Below the pieces are notes generated by a model that saw only the letters and a program-made list of their open reading frames with translations, made no database searches and had not been told where the DNA came from. The position numbers and the translations under genes were made by a program. DNA of 64,000 nucleotides from Serratia plymuthica (lineage in GTDB: Bacteria > Pseudomonadota > Gammaproteobacteria > Enterobacterales > Enterobacteriaceae), in contig NZ_CP068771.1 in the NCBI RefSeq assembly GCF_018336935.1, positions 5,332,001 through 5,396,000 of the forward strand, read 5' to 3'. Below are positions 54,480 to 64,000 of the stretch, one piece after another (within the stretch, counting starts at the first letter, position 1; every line of letters begins with the position of its first letter).

Positions 54480-55745
54480 ATGAAATTGACTCAGCTCTCG
54501 GCGCAGGAACGGCATAACTTTATTTATTTTATGCTCTTCTTCTTTTTCTACTATTTCATCATGTCGGCGTATTTCCCTTTTTTCCCGATATGGCTTTCGG
54601 ATGTCAATCACCTCACCAAAACTGAAACCGGGATGGTTTTTTCATTTATTGCCTTGTTTGCCATTATTTTCCAGGTGGCTTTCGGTTTAATCTCCGACAA
54701 GCTGGGCCTGCGCAAACACCTGCTCTGGGCGATTGTCATTCTTTTGATTTTATTCGCGCCGTTCTTTATTTACGTGCTTGCGCCTTTGCTGCAATACAAT
54801 ATTTATGTCGGCGCGCTGGCGGGGGGCCTTTACCTGGGGTTTGTGTTCTCCGGCGGCGCGGGTGCCGTGGAGGCTTATATTGAACGCGTCAGCCGCACCA
54901 ACCGTTTTGAATACGGCAAGGTTCGCGTTTCCGGCTGCGTGGGCTGGGCCATTTGCGCGTCGATAACCGGGCTGCTGTTCAGCATTAACCCTAACATTAC
55001 CTTCTGGATCGCCTCAGGGTTTGGGGTGGTGCTGGCCGTCTTGTTGATTGTTTCCCGCCCGCAACCGAACCAGACGGCGCAGGTAATGGACAAACTGGGG
55101 GCGAATCAGCGCGAGTTCTCGCTGGCCATGGCGTTGGAGCTGTTAAAAATGCCGCGCTTCTGGGCCTTCTTGTTATACGTGATTGGCGTCGCCAGTATTT
55201 ACGACGTGTTCGACCAGCAATTCGCCAACTTTTTCAAAGGCTTCTTTTCATCGCCGCAAAGAGGCACCGAGATCTTCGGTTTCGTCACCACCGGCGGGGA
55301 GTTATTAAACGCCTGCATTATGTTCTGCGCGCCGTTTATCATTAACCGCATCGGCGCCAAAAATGCATTGCTGGTGGCCGGCGCCATCATGTCGGTGAGG
55401 ATTATCGGCTCATCCTTCGCCAGCAGCGGCATTGAGGTGATTTTACTGAAAACGCTGCATATGTTTGAGCTGCCTTTCCTGCTGGTGGGCACCTTTAAAT
55501 ACATCTCCTCGGTGTTTGATCCGCGGGTATCGGCAACCTTGTTCCTGATCGGTTTTAATTTGTCCAAACAGCTTTCGGGCGTGGTGCTTTCCGCCTGGGT
55601 GGGAAGAATGTATGACTCGGTAGGGTTCCATCAGGCCTATCTGATCCTTGGCCTGATCACCACCACCTTTACCGTCATTTCCTATTTCACGCTGACGGGG
55701 CGCGGCCTGCGCGCACCGGCGGAGGCTAACACCGCCACGCCGTAG
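54480..55745 (+). CDS. lacY: Lactose permease (lactose:proton symporter)
   Basis: 421-residue LacY-family symporter with 12 helices. Key residues of E. coli LacY are retained: Glu in AVEAYIERVSR, Arg in FEYGKVRVSGCVGW, Glu in TTGGELLNACIM, Arg in SVRIIGSS, and Lys/His/Glu in LLKTLHMFELPF. ATG 54480 with AGGTGAC upstream. About 260 bases separate it from lacZ because of the repeat pair. No lacA follows; a terminator does. Confidence 0.95.
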   Translation: MKLTQLSAQERHNFIYFMLFFFFYYFIMSAYFPFFPIWLSDVNHLTKTETGMVFSFIALFAIIFQVAFGLISDKLGLRKHLLWAIVILLILFAPFFIYVLAPLLQYNIYVGALAGGLYLGFVFSGGAGAVEAYIERVSRTNRFEYGKVRVSGCVGWAICASITGLLFSINPNITFWIASGFGVVLAVLLIVSRPQPNQTAQVMDKLGANQREFSLAMALELLKMPRFWAFLLYVIGVASIYDVFDQQFANFFKGFFSSPQRGTEIFGFVTTGGELLNACIMFCAPFIINRIGAKNALLVAGAIMSVRIIGSSFASSGIEVILLKTLHMFELPFLLVGTFKYISSVFDPRVSATLFLIGFNLSKQLSGVVLSAWVGRMYDSVGFHQAYLILGLITTTFTVISYFTLTGRGLRAPAEANTATP

Positions 55746-55787
55746 TTCCTTATCGCCAACGCAGGTGAGCCAGGGAACGGCCCCGAC

Positions 55788-55824
55788 AAAAAGCCCGCTC
55801 AGGTTTGCCCCGAGCGGGCTTTTT
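55788..55824. terminator. Bidirectional terminator after lacY
   Basis: AAAAAGCCCGCTC / GAGCGGGCTTTTT with an 11-base loop, located between convergent lacY and the TonB receptor gene. A- and T-runs on the two sides allow use from both strands. Confidence 0.9.
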
Positions 55825-55854
55825 CTTCGGTCTGGCTAACGGGGGCGGAACGGC

Positions 55855-57984
55855 TTAGAACTCAACGCTCGCCTGCACCATCAGATTACGGGTTTCCCCT
55901 TCGCGCACGCGCAGATTGCCGCCGCTGGAGGTGTAGTAATGCTCATTAAACAGGTTGTTCAGATTCAGCTTCAACTGCGTTTTCTCGCCAAACAGGCGGT
56001 TGTTCCACGCGATGAAGCTGTCGGCCACCACATAATTTGGCAGGGTGAAACTGTTCTCCGGATCGCCCGCCCGCGTGCCGACGTAGCGCGCGCCGCCGCC
56101 GACGCGGAAGTCGCCCGGAATGCCGCTGACCACCAGGTTATGGCTCAGGTAGAGCGCGCCTGAATGGCGTGGCGCATTTTGCAGACGGTTGCCGTTATTC
56201 GCGGCGTTTACGCCATCGTCAATGATTTTGGCGTTGGTGTAGCTGTAATTGGCGCTCAGCTCCCAGTCCGGCAAGATCTCGCCGTTCAGTTCGAATTCCG
56301 CACCGCGAGAACGCGCTTTATTGATAGCGCGCGTTGCGCCGTTGATGCTGAGCGACATGTCGCGCTCGTCAATATTGAACACTGCCACGCTGGCGAACAG
56401 GCGCGGCGAAACCTGCCACTTGCTGCCCATCTCCCAGGTGGTGCCCTGTTCCGGCTTGCCGACGTCACCGTCATCGTCGACGTTGGTGGACGGCGTAAAG
56501 GATTTGCTGACGCTGCCGTAAAGCGAGACATCCGGCGTCAGTTTATAAATCAGCCCAGCCTGCGGCAGGAACTTGTTGCCTTCGTCATCCAGCGTTTCCA
56601 CCACCGGATTGAAGCCTTTGGAAGCGCGCTGCTCGTAATGCTGATAGCGCCCGCCCAGTACGGCGATCCAGTCCGGCGTCAGTGAAATGCTGTCTTTGGC
56701 GTACAGCGAACGGCTGTGAATGCGGTTCAGGTTATTGCTGTTGGCGGTCTTTTCCGTGCTGCTGTCTGTCACGGGCGACAGCATGTCGTATTGCGGATCG
56801 TTGAGGTTAAAGTTGCTGTTCGCTTTGCCCTGGTATTGATGCGCACGATAGGTCTGGTTCATCTCATAATCGGTACCCAGAAGGATATCGTGCGTCATGC
56901 CGAAGATATTCTGCGAGCCGATCAGGTCCCAGGAGACGTACTTGGTTTTATGGTTGAAGCCGCGGTTGGCATCGGCGCGGCGCGTGACTGCGCCGGTGGT
57001 GGCGTTGACGCCGGTCACCCGGACTTCGTTGTTGTCGTAGCGGCGCTGGTTCCAGCCCAGCGTCAGGCGGGTGCTCCAGTCTTCGTTGAACTGCCAGCCA
57101 TACTGGGCATTCAGCGTTTTGTTGTGGCCCCAGGCATGGTTGGCCTTGTCGTCCAGCCGGTTCTTATAGCCGATATCGACCGGTTTACCGTCAATAAAGG
57201 CGGTGCCGCGATCGTAAGGAATGTCGTAGCGATATTCGGAATAGCTGACCAGGAAGCTCGCTTTTTCGCCGAACCATTGCAGCGACGGGGCGATCAGCGT
57301 GTGTTCGTCACTGCCGAAGTTGCGCCAATAATCCTGATTTTGCTTCTCGGCAATCAGCCGGAAGGCAAAACCGTTACCGAGCGGACCGGTGACGTCTACC
57401 GTGCCGGCACCGCCGCCTTCGCTGGCGTAACGGCCGCTGACCCGGGTGTGCCAGTCGTATTGCGGTTTTTTGCTGACGACGTTGATGACGCCGCCCGGAT
57501 TTTGGATGCCGTACAGCAGCGAAGCCGAGCCTTTCAGCACTTCAACGCGCTCGGTGGTGGCATCGAAATTCAGCCCCTGGCTGCTGCGCACGCCGTCGCG
57601 GTAAATGGAGCCGTCCGAGTTGGAACCAAAACCGCGGCGCACAAAGCCATCTTCGGTGCCCGCCAGCGTGTTGCCTTCGGTGACGCCGCTGACAAAACGC
57701 ATCGCATCGGCCAGGCTTGCGGCCTGATAGTCCTCTAACTGTTGCTGGGTGACGACGCTGACGGACTGCGCTTCATTCAGCCTGGCGGTTGGCGTTTTGC
57801 CGGCAACGGAGCTGGTGCCGGCGCTGTAACCCTGTTCGTCTACCGCTTGCCCGATAACGGTGAGGGTATCGTCGTTCCCTGCAGCATAGCTGGCGCCTGA
57901 GGTGAAAAACGCGGCGCCATAGATTGCGGCAAGAATGGCCGGATGGCAGCTGCGTTTAAAATAAAACAATTTGTTGTTATTCAT
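55855..57984 (-). CDS. TonB-dependent siderophore receptor
   Basis: 709-residue outer membrane receptor: signal peptide ending near ASYAAG, TonB box DDTLTVIG, plug domain (RLNEAQSVSVVTQQQLEDYQA, VEVLKGSASLLYGIQNPGGVIN) and a beta-barrel ending in Phe (VQASVEF). Of the FhuE/FoxA/FcuA-like hydroxamate class, likely for a ferric siderophore made by others since no synthesis or ABC genes are adjacent. A Fur-like site lies upstream, supporting iron control. Confidence 0.9.
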   Translation of the reverse strand: MNNNKLFYFKRSCHPAILAAIYGAAFFTSGASYAAGNDDTLTVIGQAVDEQGYSAGTSSVAGKTPTARLNEAQSVSVVTQQQLEDYQAASLADAMRFVSGVTEGNTLAGTEDGFVRRGFGSNSDGSIYRDGVRSSQGLNFDATTERVEVLKGSASLLYGIQNPGGVINVVSKKPQYDWHTRVSGRYASEGGGAGTVDVTGPLGNGFAFRLIAEKQNQDYWRNFGSDEHTLIAPSLQWFGEKASFLVSYSEYRYDIPYDRGTAFIDGKPVDIGYKNRLDDKANHAWGHNKTLNAQYGWQFNEDWSTRLTLGWNQRRYDNNEVRVTGVNATTGAVTRRADANRGFNHKTKYVSWDLIGSQNIFGMTHDILLGTDYEMNQTYRAHQYQGKANSNFNLNDPQYDMLSPVTDSSTEKTANSNNLNRIHSRSLYAKDSISLTPDWIAVLGGRYQHYEQRASKGFNPVVETLDDEGNKFLPQAGLIYKLTPDVSLYGSVSKSFTPSTNVDDDGDVGKPEQGTTWEMGSKWQVSPRLFASVAVFNIDERDMSLSINGATRAINKARSRGAEFELNGEILPDWELSANYSYTNAKIIDDGVNAANNGNRLQNAPRHSGALYLSHNLVVSGIPGDFRVGGGARYVGTRAGDPENSFTLPNYVVADSFIAWNNRLFGEKTQLKLNLNNLFNEHYYTSSGGNLRVREGETRNLMVQASVEF

Positions 57985-58389
57985 CTAATTAAACCCGGTG
58001 TTAATGATGTTGTTATTTTCTTTTTGCCAATAAAAACCCGGCTGCTTTTAAGTGAAACCGCCAGGGTAAGGGATGCGCTTGCTTCAATGTAATTGATAAT
58101 CATTCAATCATAGGGCAATGTAGTAGTAAATATGAAAATTAAACCCGCCACTACAGCGGTGCGCGAAAAAATGACTCGTTTTATGTGGGTGATTATTTTT
58201 GTATAGTTATATGTATTTAAAGTGATTTTGTTTATTTTCTGGTTGCGGGTTGGCGACGGTTTTGCGTTGGTTGGCCGCGATGGGATTATTTTTACAGCCT
58301 GATAGCTACTACATTTAGCGCGGAAGAGATAGCCTTTACATGATGGCCCTGGTCGATAAACCGATGAAAAATAAGCGGATTGAGCAAAG
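57985..58389. promoter_or_regulatory. Intergenic region between siderophore receptor and RpiR genes
   Basis: 405 bases, AT-rich, containing the Fur-like site at 58092-58110. Otherwise no gene or RNA that I can support; must hold both divergent promoters. Confidence 0.5.
58092..58110 (-). promoter_or_regulatory. Fur-box-like site
   Basis: ATTGATAATCATTCAATCA resembles the GATAATGATAATCATTATC Fur consensus (GATAATCATT core) and sits about 110 bases upstream of the siderophore receptor start. Confidence 0.6.
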
Positions 58390-59280
58390 ATGATGGCGGG
58401 AAATGAAATAAAAAAACGTGTCGATGTTTTTGGCGAACGTTACCGCGCACGCGCGGCGGCCCTTTCTCCACGATTGCAGGCGGTGGTGCGCTACATTCAT
58501 GAGCACCGCGAGTCCGTAATGGAAGCGAGCGCCATGGAGATTGCCGCAGCGACGGGCACCTCGGATGCCACCGTGGTGCGGGCGGTGCAGGCATTGGGCT
58601 TTGCCGGTTTGCGCGACATGAAAAGCACGCTGGAAGCCTGGTTTGGCACTGCGGTTAACTCGGAAGAAAAGATGAACGCGACCGTGAGCGATCTGGCCTG
58701 CGACATCAATTCCGGCATCGATTTCGTGTTGGGTGGGCATAAGCGTGCCTGCGACGTGTTATCTGAACCGCACAACCGCCAGGCCATCTCGCAAGCGGTG
58801 AGCTTGCTGATAGAGGCACGCCAGGTGGCGCTATTCGGCATTAACGCCTCCGGGATTTTGGCCGACTACAGCGCCCGGCTGTTTAATCGCATCGGCATTC
58901 CTGCGGTATCGCTTAACCGCTCCGGTATTGCCCTCGCCGAACAGTTGATCAGCCTCCAGCGCGGCGACGTGTTGATCATGATGGCGCAGAAGTCGGCGCA
59001 CAGGGAAGGGAGGACGACCATTCGCGAAGCGAAGCGCCTCGGCATCCCGATTATTTTGCTGACCAACGCGAGCGACTCATTTTTTGCCGGGGAAGCGCAT
59101 GTGGTGATCAACGTTCCCCGGGGCGGCGAGAATGGCCGCTTACCGCTGCACGGCACCGTGTTGGTGTGCCTGGAAATGCTGATTCTTTCCGTCGCCTCGG
59201 CCACCTCTGCACGCACGATGAAAACCATGAAGCGCATTCAGGATTTAAATCGCGGGCTTAAAGGGGCGGGGAGGAAGTAG
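58390..59280 (+). CDS. MurR/RpiR-family regulator
   Basis: 296 residues: N-terminal RpiR helix-turn-helix (RYIHEHRESVMEASAMEIAA, then TSDATVVRAVQALGFAGLRDMK) and C-terminal SIS sugar-phosphate domain (RQVALFGINASGILADYSAR, GDVLIMMAQKSA). Starts at ATG 58390 or 58393. No sugar genes lie nearby in the window, so the target is unknown. It is the last backbone-like gene before the AT-rich segment. Confidence 0.87.
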   Translation: MMAGNEIKKRVDVFGERYRARAAALSPRLQAVVRYIHEHRESVMEASAMEIAAATGTSDATVVRAVQALGFAGLRDMKSTLEAWFGTAVNSEEKMNATVSDLACDINSGIDFVLGGHKRACDVLSEPHNRQAISQAVSLLIEARQVALFGINASGILADYSARLFNRIGIPAVSLNRSGIALAEQLISLQRGDVLIMMAQKSAHREGRTTIREAKRLGIPIILLTNASDSFFAGEAHVVINVPRGGENGRLPLHGTVLVCLEMLILSVASATSARTMKTMKRIQDLNRGLKGAGRK

Positions 59281-59867
59281 GGGGGGCTTTTGATCCGTCT
59301 TCTTCAGAGGGGACATAATAAAATTAAATTCTGTTTTTTTGTTAAATGCCACGAATCATAAAGTGAATAGCTTGCTAATACTTACTTGAGCAAGCCTCTC
59401 TAATATGGTTGCCCTAACGGGAGGGTGTTTTCAGTAACTATATAATAAACATGAAAATAAAAAATATCTCATGTCAAACCCACCATGATTTGTAGCTCTA
59501 AACGAGTTTCGTTATAACATATCGCGTGTGAAAACATAGTGGTATTCTTGCGGTAATATATGGAGTTTTATTCTAGGAATATTATTAAAGTCAGAACTAA
59601 ATTTTTATTGGTATTATTCATATCATTGTTTATTAAGGTATTTTTAACGTAATTGCATGTGGGGGATAGATATCGGGACAAGAGCTATGTCAGCTCATGT
59701 GAGTATGGTGTGAATATGGGTACCTAACAGGCACATATTTTAATGAGATCGATTAGAATTTTCCTAAAAAAATAGCTAAGATACTAGAATTCTGCCGTTG
59801 AATACCTTCGTTATAGCAGATGTTAGGTATGCAATGATTATTTTATGGGACATACGGAATCCGTGCT
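59281..59867. other. AT-rich gene-free stretch at composition boundary
   Basis: 587 bases, markedly AT-rich, following the RpiR gene. I see no tRNA, integrase or direct repeat. It marks the transition from GC-rich backbone to the AT-rich segment and likely contains the promoter of the helicase gene. Confidence 0.6.
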
Positions 59868-62800
59868 ATGAATGACAACGAAGACTCAATATTTAAGAAT
59901 AATAATCTTTCTATTCAGCAAAAATTAGAGCGAGCTCGAACAGAGTTGCTTGACTTGTCTGCACGTAATAAACTCCTAAATATTCCTCGTTCTAAAACAG
60001 CAAAGCTATTAGAAATTATCGATGAGAGATCGTCTGAAATATATCGATTACTGGTTAAAGAAGGAAGAGCATTTACTTTTCTACCAGGGCGAGCAGGAAG
60101 GAAAGGGGAATTAATCGATGCTGAAAACACTGAAATGGATTCGGGTGACGTTATCGTAGATGAGCTATTACTTGCCTTTGATGACGATGTTGATCCAAAC
60201 ATCATTCGTTCTGAGCATCAGGATACAAAACTGCAAACACGATTAACCCCGCAAGGTTTGCAAAAACGATTATTGGATCTTTACCATGATTCTAAAACGT
60301 TAGAAGAAGAGCAGGGAGTAAACATACTATATCTGACGCTCGGAACTCTAAAATGGATTGATCCGAATAATAAAGAAAACGTTAGATATGCTCCTTTAAT
60401 CTTGATCCCTGTCTCTCTTGAGCGTGGAACAGCTGGTGAGAGGTTTAAGTTGCGGGTAAGGCAAGATGAAATTATTGAAAACCTTTCCCTAGAGGCATAT
60501 CTCCAGCGAACGCACGAGCTTTCATTGCCTAAGATCAATACAGAAGAGGAGTTAGAACTTTCAAAGTATATCGATGAGGTTGCTCAGATTATCCAGATAA
60601 AACCTGATTGGAGCGTTCAAGAAAATGATATTACTCTGGGATTCTTTTCCTTTGCTAAATTTCTTATGTACCGGGATTTAGACCCAGAAAACTGGCCTGA
60701 GAATGAAAGTATCACAGATCAACCTATAATTCGGTCACTTATGGTTGATGGTTTTGATGAGACAGATGAGAGACTTTCAGATGATGCGTCGATAGATCCC
60801 TTCATTTCTCCGAAGGATATGCTACACATCATGGATAGTGACACCTCTCAAACTCTGGCTATCCATAATGTGCGTGAAGGAAAGAACTTAATTATTCAGG
60901 GGCCTCCTGGCACAGGTAAATCTCAGACGATTGCGAACATAGTTGCTGCTGCAGTTGCTGATGGCAAAACGGTCTTGTTCGTCGCGGAAAAAATGGCTGC
61001 ACTTGAGGTGGTGAAACGTCGTCTCGACCATGCAGGTGTCGGAGATGCATGTTTAGAGTTGCATAGTAATAAGACGAACAAAAGGGTGTTCTTAGAGGAA
61101 TTAAAGAGGGTTTGGGAGTTAGGATCCCCCAGGGGAGAGTTTCCAAATACGCTGGTTGAGAACTTAACGGATGCTAGAGATAAACTTAACGAGCATCCCG
61201 CAAGGTTGCATAAGATATATTATCCTTCCACTTTTTCTCCCTATCAAGTCATGGGGCATCTTGTTCGGTTGCGTCAGTTAGGCCAAGCTCCGACTGATTT
61301 TAGTCTCGAAAATTTTGAACATTGGAATGCCAATGACCTTGAGAAACGACTAGACCTCGTAAAAGAAATTGTTGATCGTATCCGAGATATTGGTTTACCC
61401 GATCAGCACCCGTGGAATGGTGTTGGCCTTGAGCAGATCTTACCCATGGATGTAGAAAAACTAATCCCACGTTTGAAAGCGCTTATAGAAGATGTTGTAT
61501 GCGTTACAAGCGATGTCGCAAGCTTGTCTAGCGAACTTGCTGTGACTCCAATGCCGGAAATGTTTTCTTCTATTGGGAAATTAGTTGAAGTTGCTGAATA
61601 CATTATTAAAGCTCCAGATTTATCTGCGAAAGCTTTTACCTCCGCTGTTTGGCACGACAACATACCTGCGATTAAACGACTTATTGCGTTGGGTAAACAG
61701 TATCAGCAAAGTCGCTTAAATCTTGAAAAAGATATAGTTGCTGAAGAAATTGAAACTCCAGTTACTGAACTGGAAGATGCACTGGCGCAGCTTCCTCGGG
61801 ATTTTGATGTTAACGGTTTTTTTGCAGCTCGTTCTCTGCCGACATCTCTAGCTAAGTTACGTCTTGATGCAAAACGCCTACATGACGAACTAGGTACTCA
61901 AGATGGGGGTTACACTGTTCAAGAAATAGAGCGTTTAATCGCGCTGGGCGACAGAATTGCTGCAGCACCTAACGCTAGTCCCGACGCTTTTATTGCTTCT
62001 GTTTGGGATCATGGTGTTGAGAAAGCTGCTGAGTTGGTCGAGTCGATAGCTTCCTTCAGAACCTCTAGCGAATATCTTGAGTCAAAAATAAATGAGGCTG
62101 CTTGGGGGGCTGATGTTTTTGAGGCCAGAAATATTCTTGCGAGCCATACTGGTATTTTTCGCTACCTGAATGGGAATTGGAGAAAAGCGAAAGCTCTGGC
62201 AAGTTCTTTATTACGAGAGCGTTCTCTACCTATTGACCAACAGGTGCTGTTACTGGACGAATTAATTAAAGCGCAAGGAGAGAGGAAAAGAATCCTGAGG
62301 GAAAATGATTTTGGTCATTCTGCCTTCGGTAGCGATTGGCGCGGTGAAAAAAGTAATAGTTCTTCTTTAATGGCATTAGTTGAATGGATGAGAACGCTCC
62401 GTGGCGTAGGGGCTGAAGCCCGGTTGTTAGCCAGCCGACTTGTTGATCGCGAGAGTGTTAAACTCCGAGTGCAACAACTAAATCAGTTATTGCAACAGGT
62501 TCGCCCCCAATTGGACATACTTTGGAACGCATTCGGTCCATCAGCTGAAGAACACTTTAGCAACCAGATATCTGTCACTCGTGTTTCGTTTGTATTCATT
62601 GAACAAAAAATTAAGAAACTTATAGAACTTGATGAACAATGCGCTCGTGTAATGGTGAAACCATCTTCGGATATAGGTGTACGTTACCAATTAGTCAATC
62701 GAATTATTGACATACAGAAACTCATTGCGGAACTACGTGCGGAAACCCCGCTTGCCGAGAGTGCTTTTGACAGACAGTGGAAAGAGCTGTCATCTGACTG

Positions 62801-64000
62801 GGAGAGCTTGAGTCAGGCCTGCTATTGGGTAGAGGATAATCGTGCTTTACGTTTTGTTGTGGCAAAACTTACAAACAGAGTCGAAACCGCCCAGATTGCA
62901 CGAGAAACTCACCTGCTAAGCCAAAAAATAGTCAATGAACTGGAAAAAATAGCGAAGGAATTAAACGGATCTATCGAAAGATTTTTCGGATCGACATTTA
63001 ATGAATTAAACATATCGGTTGTATGCAAGAAACTTCAAGAGTGGGTTGATAATTCAGAGCAACTGTCTAAATGGGTTGCATATCAGCATCGTGTGACGCA
63101 GGCTCGAAAATATGGATTATCTGAAGTTGTAGAAAAACTCGCTTGTGGAGATCTTTCGGCAGACTCTTCGATTCCCGCCGTTGAACGAACTTATTTTGAG
63201 TCGCTACTTAAAATAATGGCTTTAGAGGAACCGGAACTGGTTCGTTTTGATGGCGAACTTCACTCTCGTCAGGTTACAGGATTTGCAGAACTTGACCTTA
63301 AACGTATCAAAGTTGCTAGCCTCGAGGTTGCACGTGCCCACCATAGACAAATTCCATCCAAGAGTGGTGGGGTCGGTCCAGTAGGGGTTCTGCGTTCGGA
63401 AATGGTGAAGAAGAGAGGTCATTTGCCGATACGTCAGTTAATGCTGAAGGCTGGTGTTGCAGTTCAGGCATTAAAACCGGTAATGATGATGAGCCCGTTA
63501 TCCGTCGCTCAATTCCTCATTCCCGGCAAGCAAAAGTTCGATCTTCTGGTCATGGACGAAGCGAGTCAGATACAACCAGTGGATGCGATTGGTGCAATTG
63601 CCCGGTGTAAGCAGGTTGTTGTCGTGGGGGACGAGCGCCAACTTCCGCCTACGCGATTCTTCGCTAAAATGACAGAGTCTGCTGCTAATGATGACAGTGA
63701 TGAAGTATCTCAGGTTGCTGATATAGAAAGTATTCTGGGTTTATTTGTCGCCAGAGGATTACCCCAACGTATGTTGAGATGGCACTATCGCAGCCGCCAT
63801 CAGTCACTGATTGCTGTCTCCAATAGTCAGTTCTATGAAAACAAACTTTTCATCGTACCGAGCCCGTACACTCAAGAAGCGGGTATGGGTCTACAATTTC
63901 ATCACATTCCTGATGGCGTGTTCGAGTCAGGGGGTAAGGGAACCAATACGGTAGAAGCGAAAGCTGTTGCCAAAGCAATCATGGAGCATGCTCGCAAATT
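59868..64000 (+). CDS. DUF4011-domain superfamily 1 helicase, 3' end outside window
   Basis: An open frame of over 1,370 codons runs from ATG 59868 off the right edge. The N-terminal DUF4011 region has RTELLDLSARNKLLNIPR near residue 23 and LTLGTLKWIDPN. Walker A is IIQGPPGTGKSQ near residue 345, followed by LFVAEKMAALEVVKRRL; Walker B is VMDEASQIQP near residue 1230, then VVVGDERQLPP and the motif RMLRWHYRSRH. About 800 residues of mostly helical sequence separate the helicase halves. Proteins of this type, often ending in a Vsr-like nuclease, are reported as single-gene antiphage systems; the nuclease end cannot be seen here. AT-rich codon use suggests transfer. Confidence 0.85.
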   Translation, partial: MNDNEDSIFKNNNLSIQQKLERARTELLDLSARNKLLNIPRSKTAKLLEIIDERSSEIYRLLVKEGRAFTFLPGRAGRKGELIDAENTEMDSGDVIVDELLLAFDDDVDPNIIRSEHQDTKLQTRLTPQGLQKRLLDLYHDSKTLEEEQGVNILYLTLGTLKWIDPNNKENVRYAPLILIPVSLERGTAGERFKLRVRQDEIIENLSLEAYLQRTHELSLPKINTEEELELSKYIDEVAQIIQIKPDWSVQENDITLGFFSFAKFLMYRDLDPENWPENESITDQPIIRSLMVDGFDETDERLSDDASIDPFISPKDMLHIMDSDTSQTLAIHNVREGKNLIIQGPPGTGKSQTIANIVAAAVADGKTVLFVAEKMAALEVVKRRLDHAGVGDACLELHSNKTNKRVFLEELKRVWELGSPRGEFPNTLVENLTDARDKLNEHPARLHKIYYPSTFSPYQVMGHLVRLRQLGQAPTDFSLENFEHWNANDLEKRLDLVKEIVDRIRDIGLPDQHPWNGVGLEQILPMDVEKLIPRLKALIEDVVCVTSDVASLSSELAVTPMPEMFSSIGKLVEVAEYIIKAPDLSAKAFTSAVWHDNIPAIKRLIALGKQYQQSRLNLEKDIVAEEIETPVTELEDALAQLPRDFDVNGFFAARSLPTSLAKLRLDAKRLHDELGTQDGGYTVQEIERLIALGDRIAAAPNASPDAFIASVWDHGVEKAAELVESIASFRTSSEYLESKINEAAWGADVFEARNILASHTGIFRYLNGNWRKAKALASSLLRERSLPIDQQVLLLDELIKAQGERKRILRENDFGHSAFGSDWRGEKSNSSSLMALVEWMRTLRGVGAEARLLASRLVDRESVKLRVQQLNQLLQQVRPQLDILWNAFGPSAEEHFSNQISVTRVSFVFIEQKIKKLIELDEQCARVMVKPSSDIGVRYQLVNRIIDIQKLIAELRAETPLAESAFDRQWKELSSDWESLSQACYWVEDNRALRFVVAKLTNRVETAQIARETHLLSQKIVNELEKIAKELNGSIERFFGSTFNELNISVVCKKLQEWVDNSEQLSKWVAYQHRVTQARKYGLSEVVEKLACGDLSADSSIPAVERTYFESLLKIMALEEPELVRFDGELHSRQVTGFAELDLKRIKVASLEVARAHHRQIPSKSGGVGPVGVLRSEMVKKRGHLPIRQLMLKAGVAVQALKPVMMMSPLSVAQFLIPGKQKFDLLVMDEASQIQPVDAIGAIARCKQVVVVGDERQLPPTRFFAKMTESAANDDSDEVSQVADIESILGLFVARGLPQRMLRWHYRSRHQSLIAVSNSQFYENKLFIVPSPYTQEAGMGLQFHHIPDGVFESGGKGTNTVEAKAVAKAIMEHARK

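Overview
The window reads as chromosome of a GC-rich member of Enterobacterales, most likely Serratia or a close relative. That assignment is inference: the gene families resemble Serratia/Klebsiella proteins (cit, agp, alkB, an EntD/PswP-like phosphopantetheinyl transferase, lacZY), but no marker gene fixes the species. Backbone genes are GC-rich, tightly packed and often overlap as ATGA or TAATG. The first 2.2 kb, the area around 47-49.5 kb and everything after 59.3 kb look different in composition.

Left end (1-2.5 kb): a cyanate operon (cynS cut by the window edge, cynT, divergent cynR), then the N-terminal stump of a P4-type tyrosine integrase and an intact tRNA-Asn. This looks like the edge of an integrated island. 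2.6-10.4 kb: a citrate fermentation locus, citB divergent from citCDEFXGT, with no citA sensor kinase in its usual place. 10.5-15.9 kb: housekeeping and accessory genes (agp, PPTase, RarD-like permease, alkB, LysR, alanyl-tRNA editing protein). 15.9-21.6 kb: sugar-acid catabolism (IdnD-like dehydrogenase, MFS permease, IdnO-like SDR, RspA/ManD-family dehydratase, GntR regulator) sharing an identical operator in front of the dehydratase and the regulator. 22.3-29.7 kb: an ABC peptide-type importer, a luciferase-like monooxygenase and a CMD/AhpD-domain protein in one overlapping operon. 29.6-32.1 kb: small genes (LysR remnant, nitroreductase, XRE-cupin regulator, GNAT, YdcZ-like protein).

The centre of interest is 32.1-49.5 kb: a one-strand set of about 15 genes that I read as a phosphonate biosynthetic gene cluster. 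It has PEP mutase (EDK...NS signature), phosphonopyruvate decarboxylase fused to a class I/II aminotransferase, a PhnW-type aminoethylphosphonate transaminase and a PhnY*-like Fe(II)/2-oxoglutarate hydroxylase, which together would give 2-aminoethylphosphonate and probably its 1-hydroxy derivative. Around this core are two more paralogous aminotransferases, a nucleotidyltransferase, a CDP-alcohol phosphatidyltransferase, two unrelated ATP-grasp ligases, a FemAB/GNAT-like transferase, a haem-oxygenase-like diiron oxidase, two exporters and a TetR regulator. A strong terminator lies after the last gene, and a perfect CRP-type palindrome lies upstream of the first biosynthetic gene. The combination suggests a CMP-activated and/or peptide-capped aminophosphonate, or a phosphonolipid. 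I do not recognise it as a characterised pathway.

Right side: a lac locus (lacI divergent from lacZ-lacY, no lacA) with a perfect 18-bp operator palindrome and two copies of a mobile-repeat-like element between lacZ and lacY; a Fur-type site with a TonB-dependent siderophore receptor; an RpiR regulator; then an abrupt shift to AT-rich sequence carrying the start of a giant DUF4011/superfamily-1 helicase that runs off the window, typical of a defence or genomic island.
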